Source: [Ruminococcus] torques ATCC 27756 (GTDB lineage Bacteria; Bacillota; Clostridia; Lachnospirales; Lachnospiraceae). From it: a DNA stretch of 64,000 nt. The position numbers and the translations under genes were made by a program. The stretch is taken from contig NZ_DS264345.1 of the NCBI RefSeq assembly GCF_000153925.1, positions 551,672 through 615,671 on the forward strand, in the 5' to 3' direction. Below are positions 25,605 to 34,915 of this stretch, one piece after another. The notes beneath the pieces were generated by a model that made no database searches, was not told the DNA's origin, and saw nothing but the letters and a program-made list of their open reading frames with translations. Within the stretch, counting starts at the first letter, position 1. Each line of letters begins with the position of its first letter.

Positions 25605-26491
25605 CATGTTTTATCACGGAAGTAACTCAAAAATTCCATTGAGGCACGTGAGAGCGGAAGGTGTTCGTTGTATGCGATAGCAAGTTCGCGCTCGGGAAGT
25701 TCTTCTTTTGTGTGCAGGATGAATACGTCTTCGCTGTCAGGGAAAATACAATAGTCCGGCACAAAAGCAATGCCTAATCCTATGCGTGCCAGATCGATCA
25801 GCAGATCATTGCTCGTAAGTTCGATTTCGGGAACAAGATCGAGCTGATGTTGTTGAAATACCTGATGAAGAAATTCGTTGGTCGTACTGTTTTTGTCCAG
25901 CATTAAGATGGGATATTTCAACAGTTGGGAGAAAGTCAGAGTTTCTCCTTTTAGTTTTTGGAAAGTATTTCCGGCGATAAACACGTCTCTGAATTTTTTG
26001 ATGCGCATAACGGAAGTTGTTGTTCCGAGGTGATTGTTCGGAAAGTTTACAACAGTAAGATCTACAAGTCCGTTTCGCAGAAGCTCGGCACATTTCATGG
26101 ACGTTTGGTTGATTACTTTGATATGCGCGCCGGGAAATGCTTTATGAAAGCGCTCTAAGTAAGGAATCAGGAAATAGCGGCATATAGTATCGCTGGCACC
26201 GATGCGTATTTGCCCTCCGGTTGATGCCGCGTCGAGAAGTTGGGTTTCACCTTTTTGAATCAGATTCATAGCGGGTTCAACATGCCGCATAAGAATTTCT
26301 CCTTCGGGAGTCAGTTGAACTTTTTTTGTACTTCTGATAAAAAGTGTCTGATCTAGTTTTCTCTCTAATGTTTTGATAGACTGGCTGACTGCGGATTGTG
26401 AAATATAGAGCTGTTTGGATGCTTCTGAAAAGTTTAAAGTAGAAGCAACGTGATAAAAAACTTTGTAAAGTTCATAATTAATATCGATCAC
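25601..26491 (-). CDS. LysR-family transcriptional regulator
   Basis: A 296-residue regulator with an N-terminal winged helix (YKVFYHVASTLNFSEASKQL then YISQSAVSQSIKTLERKL) and an effector-binding domain from about residue 90 (IRIGASDTICRYFLIPYLE). The target is unknown; the divergent neighbour is the DUF1461 membrane protein gene. The start is a GTG (26489-26491) with AGGAGG at 7 bases. The 3' end overlaps the helicase stop by 4 bases, tail to tail. Confidence 0.9.
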   Translation of the reverse strand: MIDINYELYKVFYHVASTLNFSEASKQLYISQSAVSQSIKTLERKLDQTLFIRSTKKVQLTPEGEILMRHVEPAMNLIQKGETQLLDAASTGGQIRIGASDTICRYFLIPYLERFHKAFPGAHIKVINQTSMKCAELLRNGLVDLTVVNFPNNHLGTTTSVMRIKKFRDVFIAGNTFQKLKGETLTFSQLLKYPILMLDKNSTTNEFLHQVFQQHQLDLVPEIELTSNDLLIDLARIGLGIAFVPDYCIFPDSEDVFILHTKEELPERELAIAYNEHLPLSRASMEFLSYFRDKTC

Positions 26492-26631
26492 TATTAGACC
26501 TCCTAATAAATACTACAGGTATTATAAGATATATTTTATAAAATTACAATAAATTTGGAGGATAGTAGAGCGGTGACAGGAAGATTATTGTTTGAGATTC
26601 ATAAAAAAGTGAGATGTATGGGAGACGTAGA

Positions 26632-27369
26632 ATGAATGGGAAAACCAAGAAAATTATTCAGTGGACAGCGGGGGTGATTTTTTCATTATTAATCATTTTT
26701 GTAATTTTGATTTCTTCTTTTGAAATTGTTCTGTATTCGGATATGAGTGTTTACCGCAAAGAATATGAAAAGTATGAAGTGTTGGATGAATTGGATATGA
26801 CGATGGATGATGCAATGTATGTGACACGTGAAATGATGGATTATTTGCGGGGAGATAAGGAAACATTATCTGTTATCACAGAAGTGGAGGGGAAAAGACA
26901 AGATTTTTTTAATGAACAGGATAGGTTTCATATGAGAGAGGTCAGAGATATTTTTGCCGGAGGGCTGCGATTGAGAACTGCGGCGCTTGTGGCGGCAGCA
27001 GTCTCCCTTTTGATTCTATATATGTGTCGCGCGGATGTTAAGAAGATCCTTCCACAGACATATCAGGTGGCAGTGGGGATTGTTTTGATCCCGACAGCAG
27101 GGATCGGAATTGCCGCGGCGATTGATTTTAATTCAGTATTTGTACAGTTTCATAATATCTTTTTTGACAATGATCTTTGGCTGTTTGATCCGGCGGAAGA
27201 TTTTATGATCCGAATGCTTCCCGAAGGTCTTTTTTATGATATGGCATTCAGAGTCGGAAGCCTATTTGCCGGGATTCTTGTAATACTTTTTCTGTTAAGT
27301 CTTTATATGAGATGGAGAGAAAACAGTCGAAAAGTAAAAGAAAAAACAGGAAAAAAGAAAAATGATTAG
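26632..27369 (+). CDS. DUF1461 (TIGR01906) integral membrane protein
   Basis: A 245-residue membrane protein with about four transmembrane segments (residues 8-30, 103-122, 134-155, 205-230). The family signature FVQFHNIFFDNDLWLFDP with MLPEGLFYDM near residue 165-200 is clear. The extracytoplasmic loop carries acidic residues (YVTREMMDYLRGD). Function unknown in the family. The ATG at 26632 follows GGGAGACG; an ATG six codons upstream is possible. Confidence 0.85.
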   Translation: MNGKTKKIIQWTAGVIFSLLIIFVILISSFEIVLYSDMSVYRKEYEKYEVLDELDMTMDDAMYVTREMMDYLRGDKETLSVITEVEGKRQDFFNEQDRFHMREVRDIFAGGLRLRTAALVAAAVSLLILYMCRADVKKILPQTYQVAVGIVLIPTAGIGIAAAIDFNSVFVQFHNIFFDNDLWLFDPAEDFMIRMLPEGLFYDMAFRVGSLFAGILVILFLLSLYMRWRENSRKVKEKTGKKKND

Positions 27370-27470
27370 TATTGCTTATTAGAAAGTTTAGTTATATTAA
27401 TTATACTAATGATGTGAAGTGTGGTACGATACAAACAGAGGTTTTCAGTTAAAAATGGAGGAGACAACAT

Positions 27471-30400
27471 ATGAGTAATGTGAAACGTGTATTTGTAGAG
27501 AAGAAGCCGGAGTTTGCTGTTGCTGCGAAGGAGCTGGGTCATGAAATCCGCCATTATCTCGGTATTACAGATGTGACGGGAGTGCGTGTGCTGATTCGAT
27601 ATGATGTGGAAAATATTTCAGATGAAACTTTTGAAAAGGCATGTCAGGGGGTATTTGCAGAACCGCCTGTAGATATTCTTTATAAAGAGACATTTAATAT
27701 GTCTGATGCGGATCACAGCTTTTCGGTAGAGTATCTTCCGGGACAGTTTGATCAAAGAGCTGATTCGGCAGAACAGTGTGTAAGATTTATTAAAGAGGAT
27801 GAAACACCGGTGATCCATACGGCAACGACGTATGTGATCGAAGGTACGATTTCGGAAGAAGAATTTGCGGCGATAAAGAATCATTGTATCAATCCGGTTG
27901 ATTCAAGAGAAGCCGGAGAAGAAAAACCGGAAACACTCGTGACGGTTTTTGATGATCCGGAAGATGTGATCGTATTTGAAGGATTCAAAGAAATGAAGGA
28001 AGACGAACTAGAAAAGCTTTATAGTTCATTGGGGCTGGCAATGACTTTTAAAGATTTTCTTCATATTCGCAATTATTATAAAGATGAAGAGCATAGAGAT
28101 CCGACGATGACGGAGATCCGAGTTCTTGATACATACTGGTCCGATCATTGCCGTCATACAACATTTTCGACAGAGTTGAAGGAAGTATCTTTTAATGAAG
28201 GTTTTTATAAGAAACCGATTGAGGATACATATAAAGCATATCTGAAAGATCATAGTGAGATTTTCGCTGGTAGAGAGGACAAGTTTGTCTGCCTGATGGA
28301 TCTGGCGTTGATGGCAATGCGCAGATTGAAAAAAGAAGGAAAACTTCAGGATCAGGAAAAATCAGATGAAATCAATGCATGCAGTATTGTGGTTCCGATC
28401 AAAGTGGACGGCGTAGAAGAAGAGTGGCTGATCAACTTTAAAAATGAAACGCATAATCATCCGACGGAAATCGAACCGTTTGGCGGCGCGGCTACATGTC
28501 TTGGCGGTGCGATTCGAGATCCGCTGTCAGGTCGTACATATGTATATCAGGCAATGAGAGTGACAGGAGCTGCAGATCCGACAGTATCTGTAGAAGAAAC
28601 ATTAAAAGGAAAGCTTCCGCAGAAAAAACTTGTTAGGGGAGCGGCTTCAGGCTACAGTTCTTACGGAAATCAGATAGGATTGGCTACAGGTCTTGTAAAA
28701 GAGATTTATCATCCTGATTATGTTGCAAAAAGAATGGAAATAGGAGCGGTATTGGGAGCGGCTCCGAGAAGGGCGGTAATCCGGGAGAATTCTGATCCGG
28801 GAGATATTATTATTTTGCTTGGCGGACGTACAGGACGTGACGGCTGTGGCGGTGCGACCGGTTCGTCTAAAGTGCATACAGAAGAGTCGATCGAAACATG
28901 CGGTGCGGAAGTTCAGAAAGGAAACCCGCCTACAGAGCGTAAGATTCAAAGATTATTCCGCCGTGAAGAGGTAAGCTGCCTTATTAAAAAATGCAACGAT
29001 TTCGGTGCGGGAGGAGTGTCTGTGGCAATCGGCGAACTGGCAGATGGTCTCCGGGTTGAACTTGATAAAGTGCCGAAGAAATATGCAGGTCTCGACGGAA
29101 CAGAAATTGCAATTTCGGAATCCCAGGAAAGAATGGCTGTTGTTGTAGATCCAAAAGATGTAGAGAAGTTTATGTCCTATGCGAAAGAAGAGAATCTGGA
29201 AGCGACGGAAGTAGCGGTTGTTACAGAAGAGCCAAGACTTGTTCTTGTATGGAGAGGAAAAGAGATTGTCAATCTTTCCCGAGCGTTTTTGGATACGAAT
29301 GGAGCGCATCAGGAAACGGCGGTAGAAGTGGAAATACCTCGTCAAGAAGAAAGTTTATTTGTTAAAACAGCAGTAAGTGATGTGAAGGAAAAATGGCTGG
29401 ATGTATTAAGCAATTTGAATGTCTGCTCTCAGAAAGGACTTGTTGAGATGTTTGACGGTTCAATCGGCGCAGGCTCGGTCTTTATGCCTCACGGTGGAAA
29501 ATATCAGATGACAGAGACACAGGCCATGGTAGCAAAGGTTCCCGTGCAAAACGGAACAACTGACAGTGTGTCTATGATGAGTTATGGATTTGACCCGTAT
29601 CTTTCAAGTTGGAGTCCGTATCATGGCGCAGCTTACGCGGTTGTTGAATCGGTTGCCAAGATAGTTGCGGCAGGTGGAGATTACAGTAAGATCAGATTTA
29701 CGTTTCAGGAATATTTCAGAAGAATGTCAGAAGATCCAAAACGTTGGAGCCAGCCTTTTGCAGCGCTTCTTGGAGCTTATGCGGCACAGATCGGATTCGG
29801 ACTTCCGTCGATCGGAGGAAAAGACAGTATGTCCGGAACATTTCAGGATATAGATGTTCCGCCGACTTTGGTTTCGTTTGCTGTAGATATGGCAGTAGAA
29901 AAAGAAATTATTACGCCGGAATTGAAAGAGGCAGGAAATAAGCTTGTGTGGCTGAAAGCGGCTCGTGATGAGTATGACCTTCCTGTTTATAGCCGGATTA
30001 TGGAACAGTATAGCAAGTTTACAGAAGATATCAGAAATGGAAGAGTTGTTTCGGCTTATGCGCTTGACAGACATGGTGTTGTTTCGGCAGTCAGCAAAAT
30101 GGCATTCGGAAATCAAATGGGTGTATGTCTTGAAAGCAGTTTGGATAAAGATGCGATTTTTGCTCCTGCATTTGGCGATATCGTCGCAGAGGTTAAAGCA
30201 GACACGTTTGAAGAGCTTGTGGGAGAATATACTTTGATCGGTGAAGTGACAAATGAAAAGGCGTTCGCATATGGCGATGTGAAGATCGGTATGGATGATG
30301 CGCTGGATGCATGGACAAAACCGCTTGAAAAAGTATTTGCAACAAAATCAGCGGAAAGTTCGGATATACCGGTAGAGGAAAAGTTATACGATGCTTCAAC

Positions 30401-31226
30401 CGTGCATGTGTGCAGCCATAAGATCGGACAGCCTACGGTGTTTATTCCGGTATTCCCGGGTACAAACTGTGAGTATGACAGTGCGAGGGCTTTTGAGAGA
30501 GCCGGTGCAAATGTGATTACGAAGGTGTTTAGAAACTTAGATGCAGAAGACATCCGTTCTTCGGTGGAAGAGTTTGAAAAAGCGATTTCTAAAGCGCAGA
30601 TTATTATGTTCCCCGGTGGATTTAGTGCGGGAGATGAACCTGATGGATCGGCAAAGTTCTTTGCAACAGCGTTTAGAAACGCAAAGATTAAAGAAGCGGT
30701 AGATAAATTGCTAAATGAACGCGACGGACTTGCATTAGGCGTATGCAATGGTTTTCAGGCTTTGATCAAGCTTGGACTCGTTCCATATGGACAGATCGTC
30801 GGACAGACCGATGATTCTCCGACTTTGACGTATAACACAATAGGACGTCATATATCGAAGATGGTTTATACAAAAGTGGTTACAAATAAATCTCCATGGC
30901 TTGCAGAGGCAAAACTCGGAGGCGTATATACAAATCCTGCGTCTCATGGAGAAGGACGATTTGTTGCGAGTGAAGAATGGATTGACAAGTTGTTTGCGAA
31001 TGGTCAGGTGGCGACACAATATTGTAGTCCTGAAGGACATATTACGATGGATGAAGAATGGAATGTTAATGGATCTTATCACGCGATTGAAGGAATCACA
31101 AGTCCGGACGGTCGAGTGCTCGGAAAAATGGCTCACTCTGAAAGAAGGGGTAATTCTGTTGCGATTAATATTTATGGAGAGCAGGATCTTAAGATTTTTG
31201 AATCCGGAGTAAAATATTTTAAGTAA
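27471..31226 (+). CDS. purL: Phosphoribosylformylglycinamidine synthase, single-chain PurL/PurQ
   Basis: Converts FGAR and glutamine to FGAM in purine synthesis. In its 1251 residues the synthetase half carries DTYWSDHCRHTTF, KNETHNHPTEIEPFGGAATCLGG and the second AIRS-like domain (GSIGAGSVFMPHGG). The C-terminal glutaminase has FPGTNCEYDSARAF, FPGGFSAGDEPDGS and the nucleophile Cys in LALGVCNGFQALIKLG (about residue 1090). This all-in-one form, without separate purS/purQ, is the version used by many Clostridia. The ATG follows GGAGGAG; a TATACT at 27402 could be the -10 of its promoter. Confidence 0.95.
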   Translation: MSNVKRVFVEKKPEFAVAAKELGHEIRHYLGITDVTGVRVLIRYDVENISDETFEKACQGVFAEPPVDILYKETFNMSDADHSFSVEYLPGQFDQRADSAEQCVRFIKEDETPVIHTATTYVIEGTISEEEFAAIKNHCINPVDSREAGEEKPETLVTVFDDPEDVIVFEGFKEMKEDELEKLYSSLGLAMTFKDFLHIRNYYKDEEHRDPTMTEIRVLDTYWSDHCRHTTFSTELKEVSFNEGFYKKPIEDTYKAYLKDHSEIFAGREDKFVCLMDLALMAMRRLKKEGKLQDQEKSDEINACSIVVPIKVDGVEEEWLINFKNETHNHPTEIEPFGGAATCLGGAIRDPLSGRTYVYQAMRVTGAADPTVSVEETLKGKLPQKKLVRGAASGYSSYGNQIGLATGLVKEIYHPDYVAKRMEIGAVLGAAPRRAVIRENSDPGDIIILLGGRTGRDGCGGATGSSKVHTEESIETCGAEVQKGNPPTERKIQRLFRREEVSCLIKKCNDFGAGGVSVAIGELADGLRVELDKVPKKYAGLDGTEIAISESQERMAVVVDPKDVEKFMSYAKEENLEATEVAVVTEEPRLVLVWRGKEIVNLSRAFLDTNGAHQETAVEVEIPRQEESLFVKTAVSDVKEKWLDVLSNLNVCSQKGLVEMFDGSIGAGSVFMPHGGKYQMTETQAMVAKVPVQNGTTDSVSMMSYGFDPYLSSWSPYHGAAYAVVESVAKIVAAGGDYSKIRFTFQEYFRRMSEDPKRWSQPFAALLGAYAAQIGFGLPSIGGKDSMSGTFQDIDVPPTLVSFAVDMAVEKEIITPELKEAGNKLVWLKAARDEYDLPVYSRIMEQYSKFTEDIRNGRVVSAYALDRHGVVSAVSKMAFGNQMGVCLESSLDKDAIFAPAFGDIVAEVKADTFEELVGEYTLIGEVTNEKAFAYGDVKIGMDDALDAWTKPLEKVFATKSAESSDIPVEEKLYDASTVHVCSHKIGQPTVFIPVFPGTNCEYDSARAFERAGANVITKVFRNLDAEDIRSSVEEFEKAISKAQIIMFPGGFSAGDEPDGSAKFFATAFRNAKIKEAVDKLLNERDGLALGVCNGFQALIKLGLVPYGQIVGQTDDSPTLTYNTIGRHISKMVYTKVVTNKSPWLAEAKLGGVYTNPASHGEGRFVASEEWIDKLFANGQVATQYCSPEGHITMDEEWNVNGSYHAIEGITSPDGRVLGKMAHSERRGNSVAINIYGEQDLKIFESGVKYFK

Positions 31227-31238
31227 AAAGTCAGTAAT

Positions 31239-31278
31239 GCAAAAGCAGGGCATATGCGAGTGTATGCTCTGCTTTTGT
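31239..31278 (+). terminator. Terminator after purL
   Basis: CAAAAGCAGGGCATA pairs with TATGCTCTGCTTTTG around an 8-base loop. The following T-rich tract is short (TATGATCATTTAAT). Confidence 0.65.
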
Positions 31279-31389
31279 ATGATCATTTAATATTGTCAGA
31301 GCAGGAGGGGGGGCAGACTTATGTTCAAAAGTGAGAAAAAGCAGAGGGGTGAGGGGGATAACAACAGATGAAAAGGAAAAGAATATAAT

Positions 31390-31421
31390 AAAAACTCCAA
31401 GAAAATATCTTGGAGTTTTTA
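31390..31421 (-). terminator. Terminator of the tRNA-Val/tRNA-Met operon
   Basis: AAAACTCCAAG (31391-31401) pairs with CTTGGAGTTTT (31409-31419). With A/T runs on both sides it can act on both strands; it lies 6 bases beyond the tRNA-Met 3' end. Confidence 0.8.
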
Positions 31422-31425
31422 TTAG

Positions 31426-31499
31426 TAGCGGAAACTGGATTTGAACCAGCGACACCACGGGTATGAACCGTGTGCTCTAGCCAACTGAGCTATTCCGCC
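31426..31499 (-). tRNA. tRNA-Met (CAT), elongator type
   Basis: A 74-nt cloverleaf. Acceptor GGCGGAA/TTCCGCT, anticodon stem CACGG/CCGTG with loop TTCATAC giving anticodon CAT, and T-arm GCTGGTTCAAATCCAGT. The G-C-rich initiator anticodon stem (GGG/CCC) is absent, so elongator Met is preferred; a lysidine-modified tRNA-Ile cannot be ruled out by eye. CCA is not encoded. Confidence 0.9.
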
Positions 31500-31536
31500 A
31501 TAACTTGAACAAAATGTTCCGAATATTTGTAAGTTA

Positions 31537-31609
31537 TGGGGCCTATAGGGCTCGAACCTATGACCCTCTGCTTGTAAGGCAGATGCTCTCCCAGCTGAGC
31601 TAAGACCCC
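31537..31609 (-). tRNA. tRNA-Val (TAC)
   Basis: A 73-nt cloverleaf beginning GGGGTCTTAGCTCAGCTGGG. The anticodon loop TTACAAG lies between CTGCC and its pairing strand, giving anticodon TAC, and the T-arm is ATAGGTTCGAGCCCTAT. CCA is not encoded. First gene of the two-tRNA unit. Confidence 0.92.
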
Positions 31610-31653
31610 ATATTGTTTTGGGTTTCAGAAGCTTTTCCGTAACCCGCTTCGCT

Positions 31654-31683
31654 ATTATACTATTATTTTTCATCAAATGTCAA
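31654..31683 (-). promoter_or_regulatory. Promoter of the tRNA operon
   Basis: On the minus strand: perfect TTGACA (31683-31678), 18-base spacer, perfect TATAAT (31659-31654), 45 bases before tRNA-Val. Confidence 0.8.
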
Positions 31684-31834
31684 CACTTTTTTTAAAAAAA
31701 TTTTTATTTTTAAATTTTTTAATTTTTAAGGTAAATGTAAGAGTAAAATCCAGTTTCTATGTTCATTTTCGGAAATCTGTTTTCCATTAATTTTAAAAAG
31801 GTGCAGGTATATGTTTTTTAACCTACCTTTTACA

Positions 31835-32077
31835 AGGAATCCTCTACTTCTAAAGAGGGGAAGGAATTGAGTTATATATTATTCATAAGTACACAAAGAT
31901 ATGATATTATATAAGCAGTCGAAATGATGAAAGATCATATTCTTTTTAAAGCACATCCGAAGTCTGAAATCAGTAAATTTATAAATGTTCATAAAAGTGC
32001 AGCCACAGACTTCTGAAAAAGAATTTCCACAGATTCGTGAGAAGTCCTCACCTCTTTAGGCGGTGGGAGTATGTCAC
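31835..32077 (+). mobile_element. Miniature IS200/IS605-derived element with tnpA fragment
   Basis: The left-end hairpin is CCTCT (31841-31845) with AGAGG (31854-31858). The right-end hairpin is CTCACC (32047-32052) with GGTGGG (32062-32067), followed by TCAC at 32074-32077, like IS200/IS605 right ends. Inside, 31924-32016 encodes a 30-codon peptide containing KDHILFKAHPKSEISKFINV, an internal piece of TnpA (normally continuing KSASSRLIKK). The HUH and Tyr regions are missing, so mobility would need a TnpA in trans. Exact ends are inferred. Confidence 0.6.
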
Positions 32078-32145
32078 GAGTTGCTTTAAGAAAAAAGAAA
32101 AATATGTTACAATAAAGCATATAATAATTACGGAGGAAGAGGAAA

Positions 32146-32772
32146 ATGAATAAAAAGGCATGGTATACCTTTCGGATTGTTTTAGGAGGATATTTAGCTT
32201 GGCTTGGGATAAGGATGTTGATTGAAATGGTAAATGAAAAACCGAATAATATGGTTTTTATGTGTGTGATGTCTGTAATCTTTATATTGATCGGTTTAGC
32301 CTATGCTATTTATTATGTGAAAAAAATGTTTGATCTGAAAAAAGAAGATCATAGGATTGAAGAGGAAGATAAAGAGGCATTCGATGCGGGAAAAGATCAG
32401 GCGGATCGAAAAAGAAGAAAAAATGTTTTGCCGGAAATTGGTCCGAATGAGGAAATGAAAAAAGAAGCAGAGCAGGGGAAAACAGATAAGGAAACAGCAC
32501 AGTCCGGTAATAACATCGAAAAAGAGGCAGAAAAGTTAGATGATAAAGCAGAAGGAGAAACGGAAAAATCAGGCTATAAGGCAGGATCGGAGACAGAACA
32601 ATCGGATGATAAAGTGAAAAAAGAGGCAGAAAAGCCAAATGACAAAAACGAGGAAGATGCAGAAGATGAAATGATAAAAGAAGGTGGAAAAAATCAGGAG
32701 CCTGAATTGGCAATGGAAGAATTTATTGAAGAGACGGAAACAGAGATAGAAAATGATTATGAGGAGAGATGA
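32146..32772 (+). CDS. Membrane protein with long charged tail (unknown)
   Basis: A 208-residue protein: two transmembrane segments (about 8-27 and 37-58), then about 145 residues of Lys/Glu/Asp-rich low-complexity sequence with loosely repeated KEAEK-type units ([26 protein letters not shown]), predicted disordered or coiled. I recognise no family. GGAGGAAGAGGAAA ribosome binding site. Its stop overlaps the start region of ispF, suggesting co-expression. Confidence 0.7.
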   Translation: MNKKAWYTFRIVLGGYLAWLGIRMLIEMVNEKPNNMVFMCVMSVIFILIGLAYAIYYVKKMFDLKKEDHRIEEEDKEAFDAGKDQADRKRRKNVLPEIGPNEEMKKEAEQGKTDKETAQSGNNIEKEAEKLDDKAEGETEKSGYKAGSETEQSDDKVKKEAEKPNDKNEEDAEDEMIKEGGKNQEPELAMEEFIEETETEIENDYEER

Positions 32773-32774
32773 GC

Positions 32775-33326
32775 ATGCGAGTAGGTATGGGATATGACGT
32801 TCACAGATTGGCGGAAGATAGAAAGATGATTTTGGGAGGCGTGGAAATTCCGTATGAAAAAGGTCTTTTGGGCCATTCGGATGCAGATGTGCTCGTGCAT
32901 GCGATTATGGATGCGCTTTTAGGAGCTGCGGCATTAGGTGATATCGGGAAACATTTTCCGGATACCGATCCGGAATATAAAGGGATTTCCAGCATTCGGC
33001 TTCTGAAACATGTAGGAGGGCTTTTGGATGAGAATAGGTATATGATTGAAAATATCGATGCGACGATCATTGCTCAACGTCCGAAGATGCGCCCGTATAT
33101 TGATACAATGCGTCAAAATATTGCAGATGCACTCTGTATTGAGATCGATCAGGTCAATGTCAAAGCGACAACGGAGGAAGGACTTGGGTTTACAGGGGAC
33201 GGAGAAGGGATTTCTTCTCAGGCGATTTGTGCGATCGAGAAATATACAAATTACAGCAGTACGGATGTCTCTTCGGATTGTGGGATGTGCGGAGGATGTT
33301 GTTCGCGCATCGGGAGGAACGAGTAA
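32775..33326 (+). CDS. ispF: 2-C-methyl-D-erythritol 2,4-cyclodiphosphate synthase, with Cys-rich tail
   Basis: MEP isoprenoid pathway enzyme. Zn-ligand and active-site segments: GMGYDVHRL (Asp/His), [32 protein letters not shown] and [20 protein letters not shown]. The catalytic domain fills about 157 residues, the normal family length. An extra C-terminal stretch of 26 residues ends in [16 protein letters not shown] with four cysteines, which could bind metal. The ATG at 32775 has GAGGAGAG at correct distance; the ATG at 32769 is too close. Overlaps the preceding gene region; the GNAT gene follows immediately. Confidence 0.93.
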   Translation: MRVGMGYDVHRLAEDRKMILGGVEIPYEKGLLGHSDADVLVHAIMDALLGAAALGDIGKHFPDTDPEYKGISSIRLLKHVGGLLDENRYMIENIDATIIAQRPKMRPYIDTMRQNIADALCIEIDQVNVKATTEEGLGFTGDGEGISSQAICAIEKYTNYSSTDVSSDCGMCGGCCSRIGRNE

Positions 33327-34523
33327 ATGATCATCCGTAAATTAGAGCAGAGCGAACATATTGCGACACGAAAATTGTGGGAAGAAATATTTCCGGAAGA
33401 TACGAAGGCATTCCTAGACTATTATTACTATATTAAAGCGGCAAAAAATCAAATTTACGTTGTGGAAGAGGATGGGAGAATTTGTTCAATGCTTCAGTTG
33501 AATCCATATCGGATCCGGCTGGAGGATAAAAGCTTTCCGTCAGAATATATTGTCGCTGTTGCAACGAAAAAAGAATATCGCAGTCGAGGATATATGCGGG
33601 CGCTGCTAAATACTGTTTTGGAACGGATGCATTCGGAAAAAGTGCCGTTTACATTTTTAATGCCTGCGGCAGAAGCGATTTACAGACCTTATGATTTTAG
33701 ATATATTTATGACCAATGCATGCAAGAAGTCAAAAAAGATGAGACAGCAGATGATAGAAATCGTGAAAGTGAGCCGCAGAAAGAAGGAACGCTTGAATTT
33801 TCAGATGCGGGATTGTGGGACGCAGAAGAGATGGCAGATTTTTTTGAGGAACATTTTTCGGATTCGTGGCAAGTATATGCTCAGCGAGATACAGCCTATT
33901 ATCAGACGATGATATTGGAGCAGCAAAGTGAAAAGGGCGGGGTTAGACTTATGCGGGAAAACGGTGTGTTGAAAGGGTTTTATGCCTACGCCTTAGAAGA
34001 AGGACTTGAAGTACGAGAGCCGTTGTATCTGAATCAATTTGAAGGGGAATTTGAACGGTCGATGCAGATGCTGTTGGATAAAAGCAATATCCGGAAAGCG
34101 GATCAAAATGAAAACAGAGTACAGCAATCGCTGAGAATTTATGCTCCTTTAAATAAAAAAAGTTGTAAAATGCGGTCTATGATTATGGCAAGAATTGTTT
34201 GTTTGCCTGAATTTTTAAAAGCAATGATCGTCGATGAAACAGAAACTCTTGAATGTTCTTTTGCTGTGCTTGACTCTATTTTGTATAAAAACAGCTGTGT
34301 ATGGAAATTGACAAGCGTACAGGGCGAGAAAGAAATACATGTACAGGAGACCGAAGATTCACAAGGAGTATTTCCGATAGCGGATTTGACAGAATATTTG
34401 TTTGGAAGGATCGATTTGGAAGAACTGCGTGAAAGAGAGGGCGTGATCTGTACAGCTGAGCTTGGTGAAGAGTTAGAGAAAATAGAAAAACTGACAAGAG
34501 TATATTTCAATGAGGTTGTCTGA
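33327..34523 (+). CDS. GNAT acetyltransferase, Eis-like (398 aa)
   Basis: An N-terminal GNAT domain (about 1-130) with the acetyl-CoA loop KKEYRSRGYMRALLNTVLERM (about 74-94) and LMPAAEAIYRPYDFRY, then a second domain and a C-terminal SCP2-like region, the architecture of Eis-type N-acetyltransferases. Substrate unknown. It starts at ATG immediately after the ispF stop, so translational coupling is likely. The next gene unit is driven by its own T-box promoter. Confidence 0.8.
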   Translation: MIIRKLEQSEHIATRKLWEEIFPEDTKAFLDYYYYIKAAKNQIYVVEEDGRICSMLQLNPYRIRLEDKSFPSEYIVAVATKKEYRSRGYMRALLNTVLERMHSEKVPFTFLMPAAEAIYRPYDFRYIYDQCMQEVKKDETADDRNRESEPQKEGTLEFSDAGLWDAEEMADFFEEHFSDSWQVYAQRDTAYYQTMILEQQSEKGGVRLMRENGVLKGFYAYALEEGLEVREPLYLNQFEGEFERSMQMLLDKSNIRKADQNENRVQQSLRIYAPLNKKSCKMRSMIMARIVCLPEFLKAMIVDETETLECSFAVLDSILYKNSCVWKLTSVQGEKEIHVQETEDSQGVFPIADLTEYLFGRIDLEELREREGVICTAELGEELEKIEKLTRVYFNEVV

Positions 34524-34589
34524 GAGGAAAAGTGCTCAAAAGAAAAAGAAGCAACGGCGATTTTGATTGCCTTTGAAAGAAAAGCGGTA

Positions 34590-34618
34590 TTGACAAAAAT
34601 GTGGAATTTGCATAATAT
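34590..34618 (+). promoter_or_regulatory. Promoter of the cysE-cysS T-box operon
   Basis: Perfect TTGACA (34590-34595), 17-base spacer, TAATAT (34613-34618), placing transcription start just before the T-box leader. Confidence 0.7.
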
Positions 34619-34639
34619 AAATTATATGTCGAAGAATAA

Positions 34640-34876
34640 AAAGCAGAGAACGGAAAGAGTAACAGATTGTGAAAGTTCGCAGAGAGGGAATGTCGGAGGC
34701 TGAAAGCATTCCTGTACAAAGATGGTTTGTGAAGTGCGTCCGGGAGCTGATCGGGTGAATGAAAAGTAGCCTGATTCGTTTAGCATACGTTACAGGCTGT
34801 TGAGTGAAAGAAAAATCTTTTAATAGAGTGGAACCGCGGAAAAACTTCGTCTCTGATCTGAGACGAAGTTTTTATT
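34640..34876 (+). promoter_or_regulatory. T-box leader, cysteine-specific
   Basis: Contains the Stem I hallmarks AGAGAGGGAA (34681-34690) and GTGAAGTGCG with specifier codon TGC (Cys) at 34735-34737, the conserved T-box sequence AGAGTGGAACCGCGG (34825-34839), and a terminator AAACTTCGTCTC paired with GAGACGAAGTTT followed by a T run (to about 34875). Uncharged tRNA-Cys would stabilise the antiterminator and turn on cysE-cysS. The specifier agrees with the downstream genes, which strengthens the call. Confidence 0.9.
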
Positions 34877-34915
34877 TAACCGGTAAAAGTAAAAAATATT
34901 TTGTGGGAGAACAGA

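Noticed and set aside
31506..31519. GAAC...GTTC pattern between the two tRNA genes
   Set aside because: Spacer is five bases instead of four and it lies between co-transcribed tRNAs, so not an SOS box.
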